A DNA stretch of 62,437 bases from positions 1-62,437 of the forward strand of contig UQIB01000013.1 in the NCBI GenBank assembly GCA_900541015.1, read 5' to 3'. The notes under the pieces are model-generated. The model ran no database searches. It saw only the letters and a list, made by a program, of their open reading frames with translations, and was not told the DNA's origin. Positions within the stretch are counted from its first letter, which is position 1. Every line of letters begins with the position of its first letter. Made by a program: the position numbers and the translations under genes. Below are positions 8,474 through 17,395 of this stretch, piece after piece. This DNA is from an uncultured Collinsella sp. GTDB lineage: Bacteria > Actinomycetota > Coriobacteriia > Coriobacteriales > Coriobacteriaceae.

Positions 8474-8800
8474 ATGTACGAGCCTTCACGTGTTCTTCTG
8501 TCATTTCACATTGCAGGATTTCAGTATGCCGATGGCGCTTTGGTCCTAGGCGATCTTAAAGCGGGCGATAAACTGACGCTGTGTGCCGAGCGCGATAATC
8601 CCCATGACCCCGAGGCAGTTGCGATCTACTATGGCAAGACCAAACTTGGCTACGTTCCGGGAAACGAGGTCGGCCCACTGTCCTTGATGATGTATTACGG
8701 CCACGAGGACGTATTTGAGGCCCGTGTGCAACAGGTTGCCCCCGAGCGCAGCCCGTGGCATCAGGTGCGCGTTGGGCTCTACGTGGTGGATGCTCGCTAG
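8474..8800 (+). CDS. HIRAN-domain protein
   Basis: A 108-aa protein consisting almost wholly of a HIRAN domain: FHIAGFQYADG, LTLCAERDNPHDPEAVAIYY and KLGYVPGNE. HIRAN domains bind 3' DNA ends or act as protein modules in replication-fork enzymes. As a stand-alone domain the role is unknown. The gene follows a GGGGAG ribosome site, and a small acidic-protein gene begins 18 bp downstream. Confidence 0.8.
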   Translation: MYEPSRVLLSFHIAGFQYADGALVLGDLKAGDKLTLCAERDNPHDPEAVAIYYGKTKLGYVPGNEVGPLSLMMYYGHEDVFEARVQQVAPERSPWHQVRVGLYVVDAR

Positions 8801-8818
8801 TCGGCAATGGAGGCTGCC

Positions 8819-8998
8819 ATGTTTGATGACGATGACCTGTTTGATCTGGCAGATGATCCGTTTGAGTGGGATGTGCTACTCGATGACGATGAGCTGGAAC
8901 AGGACCGTAAGATGCGGCAGGACAAGAAAACTCAGGGTGACGCTTCGAAAAAGCAAGACAAGCGCCGCCGCGGACTGTTCGGCGGGCTCTTTGGATAA
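8819..8998 (+). CDS. Small acidic/basic-tailed protein of unknown function
   Basis: A 59-aa protein with a very acidic first half (FDDDDLFDLADDPFEWD) and a lysine/arginine-rich tail ending RRRGLFGGLFG. I use ATG 8819 because GGAGG lies 5 bases before it; ATG 8807 is also in frame. The gene sits between the HIRAN and phosphoesterase genes on the same strand, so it may belong to a small operon. No family is recognised; the C-terminal FGGLFG could be an amphipathic membrane or clamp-binding tail, but that is speculation. Confidence 0.6.
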   Translation: MFDDDDLFDLADDPFEWDVLLDDDELEQDRKMRQDKKTQGDASKKQDKRRRGLFGGLFG

Positions 8999-9064
8999 CC
9001 GCCGCATCGCTACGTCTGTATACTTAGCACGAGTTGAACACGTTGCGAAATGAGGGCATAGACG

Positions 9065-9610
9065 ATGATGTGGTTTACCGCCGACCTGCACCTGGGCGAT
9101 ACGAATATCTTGCACGACATGGACCGGCCGTTTGACTCGGTCGAGGAGATGAACCGCAAGGTCATCGATGCCATCAATGAGTGCGTGGCTGCGGACGACC
9201 GCCTCTATATTCTGGGTGACTTTACCTATCGTTTGCCCCTGGCGGAGGCGGTGCGCCTGCGCGAGCGTATCGAATGCCAGAACGTGACGCTCATCCGCGG
9301 TAACCATGACGGCGACTGGGAAGATTCCGACGTACCGCAGATTTGGGAAGACGTGCGCGATTACCTGGAGATTGCTCCCGGCTATGCCAAGGGCCATCGT
9401 CTGGTTATGAGCCACTACCCCATGCTCAGCTGGAACGGCAAGGCACGTGGCGCCATTATGCTGCATGGGCATATCCACAGCAGAGGTGACCGCGCCAACG
9501 CACGCAACCGCGATCGCGAGCGCCCTATCTTTCGCTACGATGTCGGTCTCGATGCCAACGATTACAAGCCCGTTAGCCGCGATCAGATTCTTAGCTTCTT
9601 TGGGTTATAG
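9065..9610 (+). CDS. Calcineurin-like metallophosphoesterase
   Basis: A 181-aa single-domain phosphoesterase with the five family motifs in order: TADLHLGD (DxH), ILGDF (GD), IRGNHDGDW (GNHD), VMSHYP (H) and LHGHIHS (GHxH). These ligate two metal ions. The small size and start with DLHLGDTNIL match the MJ0936/YfcE-like subgroup. Substrate is unknown. It lies 66 bp after the small acidic-protein gene, and a strong hairpin follows immediately at its stop. Confidence 0.9.
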   Translation: MMWFTADLHLGDTNILHDMDRPFDSVEEMNRKVIDAINECVAADDRLYILGDFTYRLPLAEAVRLRERIECQNVTLIRGNHDGDWEDSDVPQIWEDVRDYLEIAPGYAKGHRLVMSHYPMLSWNGKARGAIMLHGHIHSRGDRANARNRDRERPIFRYDVGLDANDYKPVSRDQILSFFGL

Positions 9611-9690
9611 GGCGCCAGAGCCACCACAAAGGGGACAGGCACCTTTGTGGTGGTTCTGGCGCCGTTGCCATTATGGCGGCGGCGCCTTTT
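9611..9690 (+). terminator. Double hairpin terminator with GGGGACAGG loop
   Basis: Directly after the phosphoesterase stop, 9611-9632 pairs with 9642-9663 (GGCGCCAGA..., CCACCACAAAGG / CCTTTGTGGTGG) around the loop GGACAGGCA. The second arm of this stem then begins another pairing, with GGCGCC at 9683-9688 followed by TTTTTT. The GGGACAGG loop recurs in the hairpin at 23730. Confidence 0.75.
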
Positions 9691-9750
9691 TTGTCCGCGC
9701 GGCGCGGTAGAGTGTAGCCGGTTGATATTTGCGTCCATCGAGGAGCTGCT

Positions 9751-11508
9751 ATGAACGAGATCAAGTGCCCGCATTGCGGCGAAGTTTTTAAGGTCGATGC
9801 ATCCGGCTATGCGGATATCGTCAAGCAGGTGCGCGATGCCGAGTTCTCGCGCGACCTGGATGAGCGTGTGAAGGCAGTCCAGCGTGAGGGTGAGCAGGCG
9901 CTGGAGCTTGAGCGCTCGCGTTCGACGGCTGCCTTGCAACAGGCAGAGTCTCAGCGCAATGCCCAGCTTGTCGAGCAGAAGAACACTGCGGATCAGAAAC
10001 TGGCGCAAGAGGTTGCCAAGCGCGATGCTGAGCTTGCCGAGCTGCGCGCTAAGCTCGAGGGCGCTGCCGCAGAGCGCGAGAGTGCAAGCCAGCGCGCGGC
10101 GGCTGAGGCACGAGCCAATGCTCAAAAAGAGAATGCTGAGCTTCAGCGCGAGATCGACAATTTGCGCGCGCAGCTGGGACGCAAGGATGACGAAGCCAAG
10201 CTCGTCGAGTCGGCGGCGCGTAACGCTGCTCAAAACGATTTAGCCGCACGCGATGCGCAGATTGCCGAATTGCAGGCAAAGCTCTCCGCGGCGGACAAGG
10301 CCCAGAAGATGGCGCTTGCCGCCGCTGCGGCTGAGTCGCAGCGCGAGCTCGATGCCGCTCGCAGCGAGGCCGAGCGCGCGCTTACTGACTATCGCGCGAA
10401 GGTGCAAGAGAAGTTTTCCGCCGCAAAGGCTCAGTCCGAGCAAGAGGCTGAGGGTCTGCGCGCCCAGCTGCGCGAGCAGGAGCTGATGGCAAAAATGAAC
10501 CTGTCGGAGGCGGTCGCCGCGGCGGAGCGAGAGCGCGATGAGGCGCGTGCCAAGCTGACGAGCGAGCTGGCGGTGCGCGATTCTCGCGAGGAACAGGCCA
10601 AGGCGGCACACGAGCTCGAGCTTGCGCAGGCCAAGCGCGCGAGCGATGACCTGATTCGCTACAAGGATGAAGAGATCGAGCGCCTTAAGGACATGAAGGT
10701 CCGCCTGTCCACCAAGATGGTGGGCGAGTCGCTCGAGCAGCACTGCGAGACCGAGTTTAACCGCCTGCGCATGACGGCGTTTCCCAACGCGTACTTCGAG
10801 AAGGACAACGATGCGTCCGAGGGCACCAAGGGCGACTTCATTTTCCGTGAGTGCGACGCGAGCGGTAACGAGGTCATTTCGATTATGTTCGAGATGAAAA
10901 ACGAGAACGACGAGACCACGACCAAGCATAAAAACGAGGACTTCTTTAAGAAACTCGACCACGATCGCCGCCAAAAAGGCTGTGAGTACGCGGTGCTCTG
11001 CACGCTACTCGAGCCCGAGAGCGAGCTCTATAACGCAGGGATAGTCGACGTGAGCTATCGCTACGAGAAGATGTACGTGATTCGCCCACAGTTTTTCATT
11101 CCCATGATTACGCTTCTTCGCAACGCCGCCATGGGTTCGCTGCGCTATAAGCAGGAGCTAGCGGAGTACAAACAGCAGAATATCGACGTTACGAACTTCG
11201 AAGCCAAGATGGAAAAGTTCAAGAATGATTTCGGCCGCAACTACGAGATTGCGAGTCGCAAGTTCCAAACAGCAATCGATGAGATCGACAAGACGATTAG
11301 CCATCTGCAGAAAACAAAGGAGGCGTTGCTGTCCTCCGAGAACAACCTGCGCCTAGCCAACAAGAAAGCCGACGATCTTACCATTCGCAAGCTCACGTGG
11401 GGCAACAAGACCATGAAGGCGGCGTTTGACGAGGCGCGCGGGGCTGCGTCAGAGACAAACGATGAGCCAGCCGAGGCGGATTCGTATGAGATCGAGGATG
11501 CCGAGTAA
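9751..11508 (+). CDS. DUF2130 domain protein with zinc ribbon and long coiled coil
   Basis: A 585-aa protein. The N-terminal CPHCGEVFKVD is half a zinc ribbon. Residues about 30-310 are a long Ala/Glu/Arg coiled coil. The C-terminal DUF2130 domain (about 320-500) contains GDFIF and FEMKNEN, an arrangement like a PD-(D/E)XK nuclease core (Asp, then Glu-x-Lys), then KLDHDRRQKGCEYAVLCTLLE. The role of the family is not established; DNA processing or end-binding is an inference. It is transcribed alone with a terminator at 11528. Confidence 0.88.
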   Translation: MNEIKCPHCGEVFKVDASGYADIVKQVRDAEFSRDLDERVKAVQREGEQALELERSRSTAALQQAESQRNAQLVEQKNTADQKLAQEVAKRDAELAELRAKLEGAAAERESASQRAAAEARANAQKENAELQREIDNLRAQLGRKDDEAKLVESAARNAAQNDLAARDAQIAELQAKLSAADKAQKMALAAAAAESQRELDAARSEAERALTDYRAKVQEKFSAAKAQSEQEAEGLRAQLREQELMAKMNLSEAVAAAERERDEARAKLTSELAVRDSREEQAKAAHELELAQAKRASDDLIRYKDEEIERLKDMKVRLSTKMVGESLEQHCETEFNRLRMTAFPNAYFEKDNDASEGTKGDFIFRECDASGNEVISIMFEMKNENDETTTKHKNEDFFKKLDHDRRQKGCEYAVLCTLLEPESELYNAGIVDVSYRYEKMYVIRPQFFIPMITLLRNAAMGSLRYKQELAEYKQQNIDVTNFEAKMEKFKNDFGRNYEIASRKFQTAIDEIDKTISHLQKTKEALLSSENNLRLANKKADDLTIRKLTWGNKTMKAAFDEARGAASETNDEPAEADSYEIEDAE

Positions 11509-11527
11509 GGTATAGCGGATAGTGCAA

Positions 11528-11565
11528 AAGCGGGGCCGCTGGCGAAATTGCCAACGGCCCCGCTT
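11528..11565. terminator. Bidirectional terminator between DUF2130 and helicase genes
   Basis: AAGCGGGGCCG and CGGCCCCGCTT pair with an inner TGGC/GCCA stem between two convergent genes. T-rich sequence follows on the plus strand (CGTTTCGTTTC). Confidence 0.8.
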
Positions 11566-11587
11566 CGTTTCGTTTCGGTATGTTTAG

Positions 11588-14269
11588 CTAGTCCTCGAGC
11601 AGGTCCTCGATAAAGCCCACGCGGTAGTTTTTGAAAATGACCTCGCCACCGTCTTGCGTGGCGTCCAGATCGACATCGCCCATAATGCCAAAGTCGTGGT
11701 CGCCATCCTCGTCGGCAAAGATCTGGTGCACGTGCCATACGTGCGCGGTCTTTTCGTCGGACTCGTCGATGGAAAACATCGCGGCGCTGCGGGCATCTCC
11801 GTCGGTGAGGATTTCCTCGTGTTGCTCATGGTAGGCATCGAGCGCCTTTTGCCAGCGGACCTCGCTCATGCCCCAGTCCTCGTCGAGTTCGCCCAGGTCG
11901 CGAACGTGCTCGCGGGCGGCAAGGGTCACGCGGCGGAAGAGTGCGTTGCGCACCAACAGCGTGCAGCCGCGACGGTCCGCAACGACCTCGTCGATGCCCT
12001 GTGGCGGCGCGGCATCGAGGGCTGCCGGGTTGCCGGCGTTCTCCCACTCGTCCACCAGGCTCGAGTCGACCGAGCGCACCACAAAGCCCAGCCACGAGAT
12101 AATGTCGCGCAGGCGCTCGTCGCGCTTCTCGATGGGTACGGTGCGGTCGAGAGAACGGTAAGCCTCTGCCAGGTAGCGCAGCAAAATGCCCTCGGAGCGA
12201 GCGATGCCGAGCTTTTGAATGTAACCCTTAAAATCGCTCGCGCTTTCCAGCATATCGCGCAGAACGCTCTTGGGAGAGAGCTGGTAGTCGTTTGCCCAGG
12301 GCACTTCCTGGCAGTACTTGTCAAAGGCGGCGTCGAGCAAATCCTCGAGCGGCTTTTCGTACGTGACGTCCTGAATGCGCTCCAGACGCTCCTCATAGTC
12401 GACGCCATCGGCTTTCATCTCGGCCATGGCGCGGTCGCGCGCGGCACGCTCCTGGGCGCGGAGCACCTGCTTGGGGTCCTCGAGCGTGGCCTCGACCATG
12501 CTGATGAGGTCCATGGTATAGGTCTCGCTCTCGGGGTCGAGCAGCTCCAGCGCGGCAAGCAAAAAGGGCGAGAGCGGCTGGTCGAGCGCAAAGTCCTCGG
12601 GCAAGTCGACCGTCAGTGCGTAGTCGATGTCCGGCGCGGCGTCAGCCGGAGCGTCGGGTGCGGGCAGCACCTCGGTGCGTACGACGACGCCGGAGTCGAT
12701 GAGCGTGGCGAAGATCTCGTCGGCACGAACCTCGAGCTTGGCCTTTTCCTCGGGCGTTTGCAGGCTTGTCTCGATAAGGTCGTGCACGCGGGCGCGGGCG
12801 TCGCCGCCCTGCTCGACCACGCTAATCACCATGGAGTGTGTGATGCGCAGGCGCGGCTTGAGCGTTTCGGGCTGCGTCTCGATCAGGCGCTCAAAGGTCT
12901 GCTTGTTCCAGGTGACAAAGCCCTCGGGGGCCTTCTTCTTTTTAATCTTGCGGAGCTTCTTGGGGTCGTCGCCCGCCTTGGCCATGAGCTTGGCGTTCTC
13001 GATCTCGTGCTCGGGTGCCTCGGCAATCACCATGCCCTCGGTATCGAAGCCCGAGCGGCCGGCGCGACCGGCAATCTGATGGAACTCGCGGGCGCGCAGA
13101 CGACGCATCTTATAGCCGTCGAACTTGGTGAGTGCGGTGAGCACCACGGTGTGGATGGGTACGTTGATGCCGACGCCGAGCGTATCGGTGCCACAGATGA
13201 CGGGCAGCAGGCCCTGCTGTGCCAAGCGCTCGACCAGCAGGCGATAGCGCGGCAACATGCCAGCATGGTGCACGCCGACGCCGCATCCAAGCAGGCGTTT
13301 GAGAATCTTGCCAAAGGCCGTCGAGAAGCTCGTCCCCTTTGCCGCTTCTTTGATGGCCTCGCGCTGCTCCTTGCTGGCGATGCCAAAATTGGCGAGTGAT
13401 TGCGCCGTCGCAAGGGCGGCATCCTGGCTAAAGTGCACGATATAGAGCGGGGCCTCGCCACGGCGCATGGCGAGCTCGACGGTGCCCTCGAGGGAGGTCG
13501 TCACATAGTCGTAGCTCAGCGGAACAGGACGCAGGGCGTCGACAACCAAGTCGCAAGCAGCGCCGGTGTGCTCCTCGAGTGAGGCGGCGATGGCAGTGAC
13601 ATCGCCGAGCGTGGCGCTCATGAGCATAAACTGCGTGTGGGGCAGGGTGAGCAGCGGCACCTGCCAGGCCCAACCGCGATCGGGGTCGGCAAAGTAGTGA
13701 AACTCGTCCATGGCCACGCAGCCCACATCGGCGTCCTCGCCCTCGCGCAGTGCGTCGTTGGCAAGGATCTCTGCCGTGCAGCAGATGACGGGCGCTTTGG
13801 TGTTGATATGCGTATCACCGGTGATCATACCGACGTTATCGCGGCCGAGCACCTGTACCAGATCGAAGAACTTTTCGCTGACCAGGGCCTTGATAGGGGC
13901 TGTGTAATAGCAACGTTTGCCCTGCGCCATGCCCATAAAGAGCATGCCCAGCGCGACAAGCGACTTGCCCGATCCGGTCGGTGTGCCCAAAATGACGTGA
14001 TCTCCGGCGGCCAGGTCCATGAGGGCCTCTTCTTGGTGATCCCACAGCTCAATGCCGCGGTCGCTCGTCCATTCAAAGAAGCGTTCGAAGGCCTGGTCGG
14101 GCGTGAGCCATGGTTCGGGCTCGCTACCATCCTCGGGCTCCCACCAGGTGGGGGAGAGCGCGCCGAGCGAGCCAAACTCGGCTTCGGTTCCCGTGCCGCC
14201 CGAGAATGAGCTGGCGGCGCCGGCACCGGAGACGGTGCCGGCGGCGGTATCTGTCGTGGTATGTGCCAT
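11588..14269 (-). CDS. Ski2-like DEAD/DEAH-box RNA helicase (DUF3516 family)
   Basis: An 893-aa superfamily 2 helicase: Walker A GTPTGSGKS (about 95-103), the Walker B variant MDEFH (188-191), motif III LMSATLGD, and motif VI HQIAGRAGRSG. A long C-terminal region (from about 550) matches the DUF3516 extension of actinobacterial Ski2-like helicases, thought to act in RNA turnover. The first ~40 residues are Ala/Gly/Thr-rich and probably disordered. It is monocistronic, convergent with the DUF2130 gene. Confidence 0.9.
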   Translation of the reverse strand: MAHTTTDTAAGTVSGAGAASSFSGGTGTEAEFGSLGALSPTWWEPEDGSEPEPWLTPDQAFERFFEWTSDRGIELWDHQEEALMDLAAGDHVILGTPTGSGKSLVALGMLFMGMAQGKRCYYTAPIKALVSEKFFDLVQVLGRDNVGMITGDTHINTKAPVICCTAEILANDALREGEDADVGCVAMDEFHYFADPDRGWAWQVPLLTLPHTQFMLMSATLGDVTAIAASLEEHTGAACDLVVDALRPVPLSYDYVTTSLEGTVELAMRRGEAPLYIVHFSQDAALATAQSLANFGIASKEQREAIKEAAKGTSFSTAFGKILKRLLGCGVGVHHAGMLPRYRLLVERLAQQGLLPVICGTDTLGVGINVPIHTVVLTALTKFDGYKMRRLRAREFHQIAGRAGRSGFDTEGMVIAEAPEHEIENAKLMAKAGDDPKKLRKIKKKKAPEGFVTWNKQTFERLIETQPETLKPRLRITHSMVISVVEQGGDARARVHDLIETSLQTPEEKAKLEVRADEIFATLIDSGVVVRTEVLPAPDAPADAAPDIDYALTVDLPEDFALDQPLSPFLLAALELLDPESETYTMDLISMVEATLEDPKQVLRAQERAARDRAMAEMKADGVDYEERLERIQDVTYEKPLEDLLDAAFDKYCQEVPWANDYQLSPKSVLRDMLESASDFKGYIQKLGIARSEGILLRYLAEAYRSLDRTVPIEKRDERLRDIISWLGFVVRSVDSSLVDEWENAGNPAALDAAPPQGIDEVVADRRGCTLLVRNALFRRVTLAAREHVRDLGELDEDWGMSEVRWQKALDAYHEQHEEILTDGDARSAAMFSIDESDEKTAHVWHVHQIFADEDGDHDFGIMGDVDLDATQDGGEVIFKNYRVGFIEDLLED

Positions 14270-14393
14270 GTGGTTGCTTTCTCTCGCCGTTTGTTCGCCA
14301 ACTATTATGGCGTAGCGACGGCGCGGGGTGCCAGCGCGCGAGAAAATGCAGGAAATGGGCGTTCTGCCCAGCTGTTTGGGGCGGCCACTAACT

Positions 14394-14512
14394 AAGTGAG
14401 TAGACTTTTTGCGATATCGCGAGCACGCGACTTTTGCGCAAGGGCTCTACCTGCGGTTTTAGTTTTCGCTATGCGGGTTGTGCTTGGCTATTGCTAAAAA
14501 GTCTACTCACTT
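14394..14512. repeat. 119-bp palindromic-ended repeat, copy 3
   Basis: AAGTGAGTAGACTTTTT ... AAAAAGTCTACTCACTT with TACCTGCGG at 14448-14456, again at offset 54 of 119. The interior is more diverged than in copies 1 and 2. It fills most of the 310-bp gap between trmB and the helicase gene, and no adjoining nuclease gene is present here. The rest of 14270-14579 shows no gene. Confidence 0.85.
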
Positions 14513-14579
14513 AGGTCTGAGGGTCGTTCGCTGGCGCTTATTTGCGCTTGTTTGCCGATGCCGCGACAATCAGAAGCCC

Positions 14580-15419
14580 CTAGGACTCCTGCGGTAAGCG
14601 CTTCTTGCCCTTGCGGGCGCGGTTTCTAAAGTTCTCGACGGCTTCTTCCATGCCGAGGGGCACGTAGGTGAGCTCATCGAGGTTATCGGGCAGGTAGCAG
14701 GCAAGACTTTGCTCCTGCATGCGACCCGCCGTGAGCACATCGTCACTGGGATGTGCGCCGGGTGTGGCGCAAATGCCATAGACGACGGCACCCATCTCGC
14801 GCGTGCGGCGCTCGTATTCGGTCTCGGGGTGCTCGGGATGCTCGCGGCGGACGTCGTCGCTTACCCAAAGTGTGTCGTAGCCGGCCGCAGCAAACTGCCC
14901 CAAGGCGTAGTCGCGCAATGGCTTACTGTCGGTTCGCAGTGTGACGGTGGTGCCGGCTGCAAGGAGCGGACGGTACAGCATTAGGTGGTCGACATGGACG
15001 AGTCGCTTTTTGGCGTACTTGGCCTTGGGCTGCGGCGTGGGAAAGTTGATGGTGATGGCGTCGAGCTCGCTTGCGGCAAACAGCCGCGGCAGCGAAGCGG
15101 CGCCTCGGGGCAGGACGAGTGCGTTGGACAGCTCCTGCTCGCAGATTTTCTGTGCGGCATAGGCGATACAGATGGGCTCCTGGTCCATGCCGATAAAGAG
15201 GGTGTCGGGCTCGCGGTGGGCGCGCTCGACCAGATAGGTTCCTTTGCCACAGCCCAGATCCAGGTGAAGGCGGGCGAAAGGCTTGCCGCCAGCCGGCGTA
15301 CATGCTTCACGCCAATGTCCGGCATAGATTTCGGGGTTCGTCTCGATCGCATCGGCGTAGCGCTCCAAGCGCTCCTCGAGCACAAAGTTCTTAGGCGTGC
15401 GAACGTGGACGGCTCCCAT
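14580..15419 (-). CDS. trmB: tRNA (guanine-N7-)-methyltransferase TrmB
   Basis: A 279-aa class I methyltransferase. It shows LDLGCGKGTYLVERA (SAM motif I, about 53-67), the acidic motif FIGMDQEP, and the TrmB hallmark INFPTPQPKAKYAKKRLVHVDHL. The C-terminal DVRREHPEHPETEYERR region matches TrmB's tRNA-binding end, so it probably makes m7G46 in tRNA. The family's usual NFPDPWPK is altered to NFPTPQPK, which may mark a divergent coriobacterial subgroup. ATG 15419 lies before conserved VRTPKNFVLEERL. Confidence 0.85.
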   Translation of the reverse strand: MGAVHVRTPKNFVLEERLERYADAIETNPEIYAGHWREACTPAGGKPFARLHLDLGCGKGTYLVERAHREPDTLFIGMDQEPICIAYAAQKICEQELSNALVLPRGAASLPRLFAASELDAITINFPTPQPKAKYAKKRLVHVDHLMLYRPLLAAGTTVTLRTDSKPLRDYALGQFAAAGYDTLWVSDDVRREHPEHPETEYERRTREMGAVVYGICATPGAHPSDDVLTAGRMQEQSLACYLPDNLDELTYVPLGMEEAVENFRNRARKGKKRLPQES

Positions 15420-15537
15420 GAGGCTCCTTGGTCATAAGTATGGAACGCATAGCTGCGCGTTCCGTCAATGGGTTGAAAAAGGGCGGGCATAGATTGCCCG
15501 AAAGATGCGGCGCGGCTCAGCGACGAGTCGTCGGTGC

Positions 15538-16410
15538 CTACAGACGCTTGAGAATTACATAGCGGTTGAGCTCGCCGCTGCGACCGTCGGCATGGAAACG
15601 CTCAAGCTCGCGCACGGGGACCTCGCCGCTCTTGTAGAACGTACGCACGCCGCGCACCAGGTCGGTGATCTGCTGATCGTCAAAGTGATGACAATAGCGG
15701 TAGGCGTGGCGGTCGTTTTGCCAGCCAATGAGGTGGTCACCGGCTTCAAACTGCGCGGAATCGTAGCCCTCAAACGGTGGGGTGAGCTCGGCGCGAGCCT
15801 CGGCACGAACGGCCTTGCGCGCCATGCGCTCGTCGTTCATAAACTCCCAAAAGCTGATGGCGATGATGCCACCCGGGCGTGTCTGGCGCACCAGGGCGTC
15901 GAGCACGCGTACGCGGTACTCGCACGACGGCACGTGGTGCATAAAGCCAAAGCAGACCGAGATGTCGGCGAGTGGGGCGTCGAAAAGCACGTCGGGCGTC
16001 TCGGCGGGGTTGAGCTTCATGAGGGCGTCGAGCACATCGAGTTCCTGGAAGTGCAGGTTGGGAATGCGCAGCGCGTGGCCATGTGCATCGATGGCCAAGT
16101 CTTGGCACGAGTCAACACCGTAGAACTCAAACGGGCAGCTGGCGTCTGCCGAGGGGTTTGCGCCGTCAACGCCCTTGGCGGCAAGTGCGCCGCCGGCGGC
16201 AAAGTTCTCGAATCGCATATTGCCGCAGGCAAGATCGAAGACGCGGACGGGATGTTCGATCGTGGCGACGTCGAGCTGCCCGAGTGCGATATCCATGGTG
16301 CGCACCCAGCCGGGCCACGGGGCCTGGCGCGTATCGGAAAAGGAGGCGGAGTGCTCGCGATAGAACGTATTGTTGAGCTGGATGAGCGATGAGGCGAAAT
16401 CGCGGTTCAC
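15538..16410 (-). CDS. Class I SAM-dependent methyltransferase
   Basis: The conserved core starts NRDFASSLIQLNNTFYREHSASF; the SAM-binding motif is VFDLACGNMRFENF, then VDSCQDLAIDA and FGFMHHVPS. The C-terminus VRELERFHADGRSGELNRYVILKR resembles Trm9-like tRNA methyltransferases. The frame opens up to 16545, but GTG 16410 is preceded by GGAGGGAG at 9 bases and coincides with where family similarity begins, giving 290 aa. Substrate not known. It lies upstream of trmB on the same strand. Confidence 0.75.
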   Translation of the reverse strand: MNRDFASSLIQLNNTFYREHSASFSDTRQAPWPGWVRTMDIALGQLDVATIEHPVRVFDLACGNMRFENFAAGGALAAKGVDGANPSADASCPFEFYGVDSCQDLAIDAHGHALRIPNLHFQELDVLDALMKLNPAETPDVLFDAPLADISVCFGFMHHVPSCEYRVRVLDALVRQTRPGGIIAISFWEFMNDERMARKAVRAEARAELTPPFEGYDSAQFEAGDHLIGWQNDRHAYRYCHHFDDQQITDLVRGVRTFYKSGEVPVRELERFHADGRSGELNRYVILKRL

Positions 16411-16678
16411 GGCGCGGAACTCCCTCCGTTGGCGGTGCGGAATAAACAGTACGACCATACTACCGTTAACGCCGCAACGGGGACAACCGAGCTGCGGGTC
16501 ATTGCTTTGTTTGGACACATTTCCGCAGCTCATATGCGCCCGCAACCGCCGGTTGTCAAAAATCTCACTAGAATAGGTGGCATGCTTTTGGCGGTGGCGG
16601 ATAGATTTTTAACTGTGCAAGGCGCCTTAAGAACAAAAAACGGTCCGGCGGCACGGCTGGCATCACATAGGAGGAACC

Positions 16679-17395
16679 ATGAATGTAGAAACTGCGCAGC
16701 GGCTCGCCGACCTTCGCCGCAGCAAGGGTTTTAGCCAAGAAGGGCTGGCGCGAAAGCTGGGGCTGTCGCGCCAGGCGGTCAGTAAATGGGAGCGTGCGGA
16801 GAGCTCGCCCGATACCGAGAACCTGATCTCGCTCGCCAAGCTCTATGGCGTGAGCCTGGACGAGCTGCTCAATCCGAGCGACGAGATTGAGGACGATATC
16901 GAGTTTGAGAACGAGGACCGCGCCCGTCAGCGCGAGGCCGAGGCAGCAGAGCGTGCGCGTACCCACGAGGCGGCGGCGCGCGCTACCGAGGCGGCAACAC
17001 AGGCGAGTGACGCCGCCGCCAAGGCGGCACAAGCGGCAAGCTGGAGTGCACAGGCCGCTAATGCCGCTACGGCGCAGGCGACGAGTGGCACCGCGGTTGG
17101 CTCGACTCCGGTGAAGGGCCCGTTCCAGTCGTTCCCGTATTGGGCCGTGTGCTGGCTGCTGTTCTTTTTGCTGATGTTCCTGTTTGGTGCCGGTCCCTTT
17201 GCCGCGCTGATCTTCTTTACGATTCCCATCTATCACTGGGTGGCGCGTGCGCTCGATGGCGATTGGGCGCGCGGGGATATTCAGGTTGGTTCGGCGTCGG
17301 TGGCAGCTAGGGCTCAGAATGTTTCCGCTTCGGTTGATGCTGACGTGGCTACCGCGACTACCGCTGACCCGATCGCCAAAGAGGGTGATGAATGA
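16679..17395 (+). CDS. XRE-family HTH regulator with membrane segments
   Basis: A Cro/C1-type HTH (residues about 5-60, GFSQEGLARKLGLSRQAVSKWERAESSPD) is followed by an alanine-rich helical linker (75-140) and two membrane helices (about 147-185, WAVCWLLFFLLMFLFG and AALIFFTIPIYHW). It is probably a membrane-tethered DNA-binding protein. AGGAGG lies 5 bases before ATG 16679. It overlaps the next gene by 4 bp (ATGA), so the two are translationally coupled, and it may sense envelope state with its partner. Confidence 0.88.
   Translation: MNVETAQRLADLRRSKGFSQEGLARKLGLSRQAVSKWERAESSPDTENLISLAKLYGVSLDELLNPSDEIEDDIEFENEDRARQREAEAAERARTHEAAARATEAATQASDAAAKAAQAASWSAQAANAATAQATSGTAVGSTPVKGPFQSFPYWAVCWLLFFLLMFLFGAGPFAALIFFTIPIYHWVARALDGDWARGDIQVGSASVAARAQNVSASVDADVATATTADPIAKEGDE

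Noticed and set aside
11654..13399. A 581-codon plus-strand frame
   Set aside because: Antisense to the Ski2-like helicase, whose helicase motifs are in order on the other strand.
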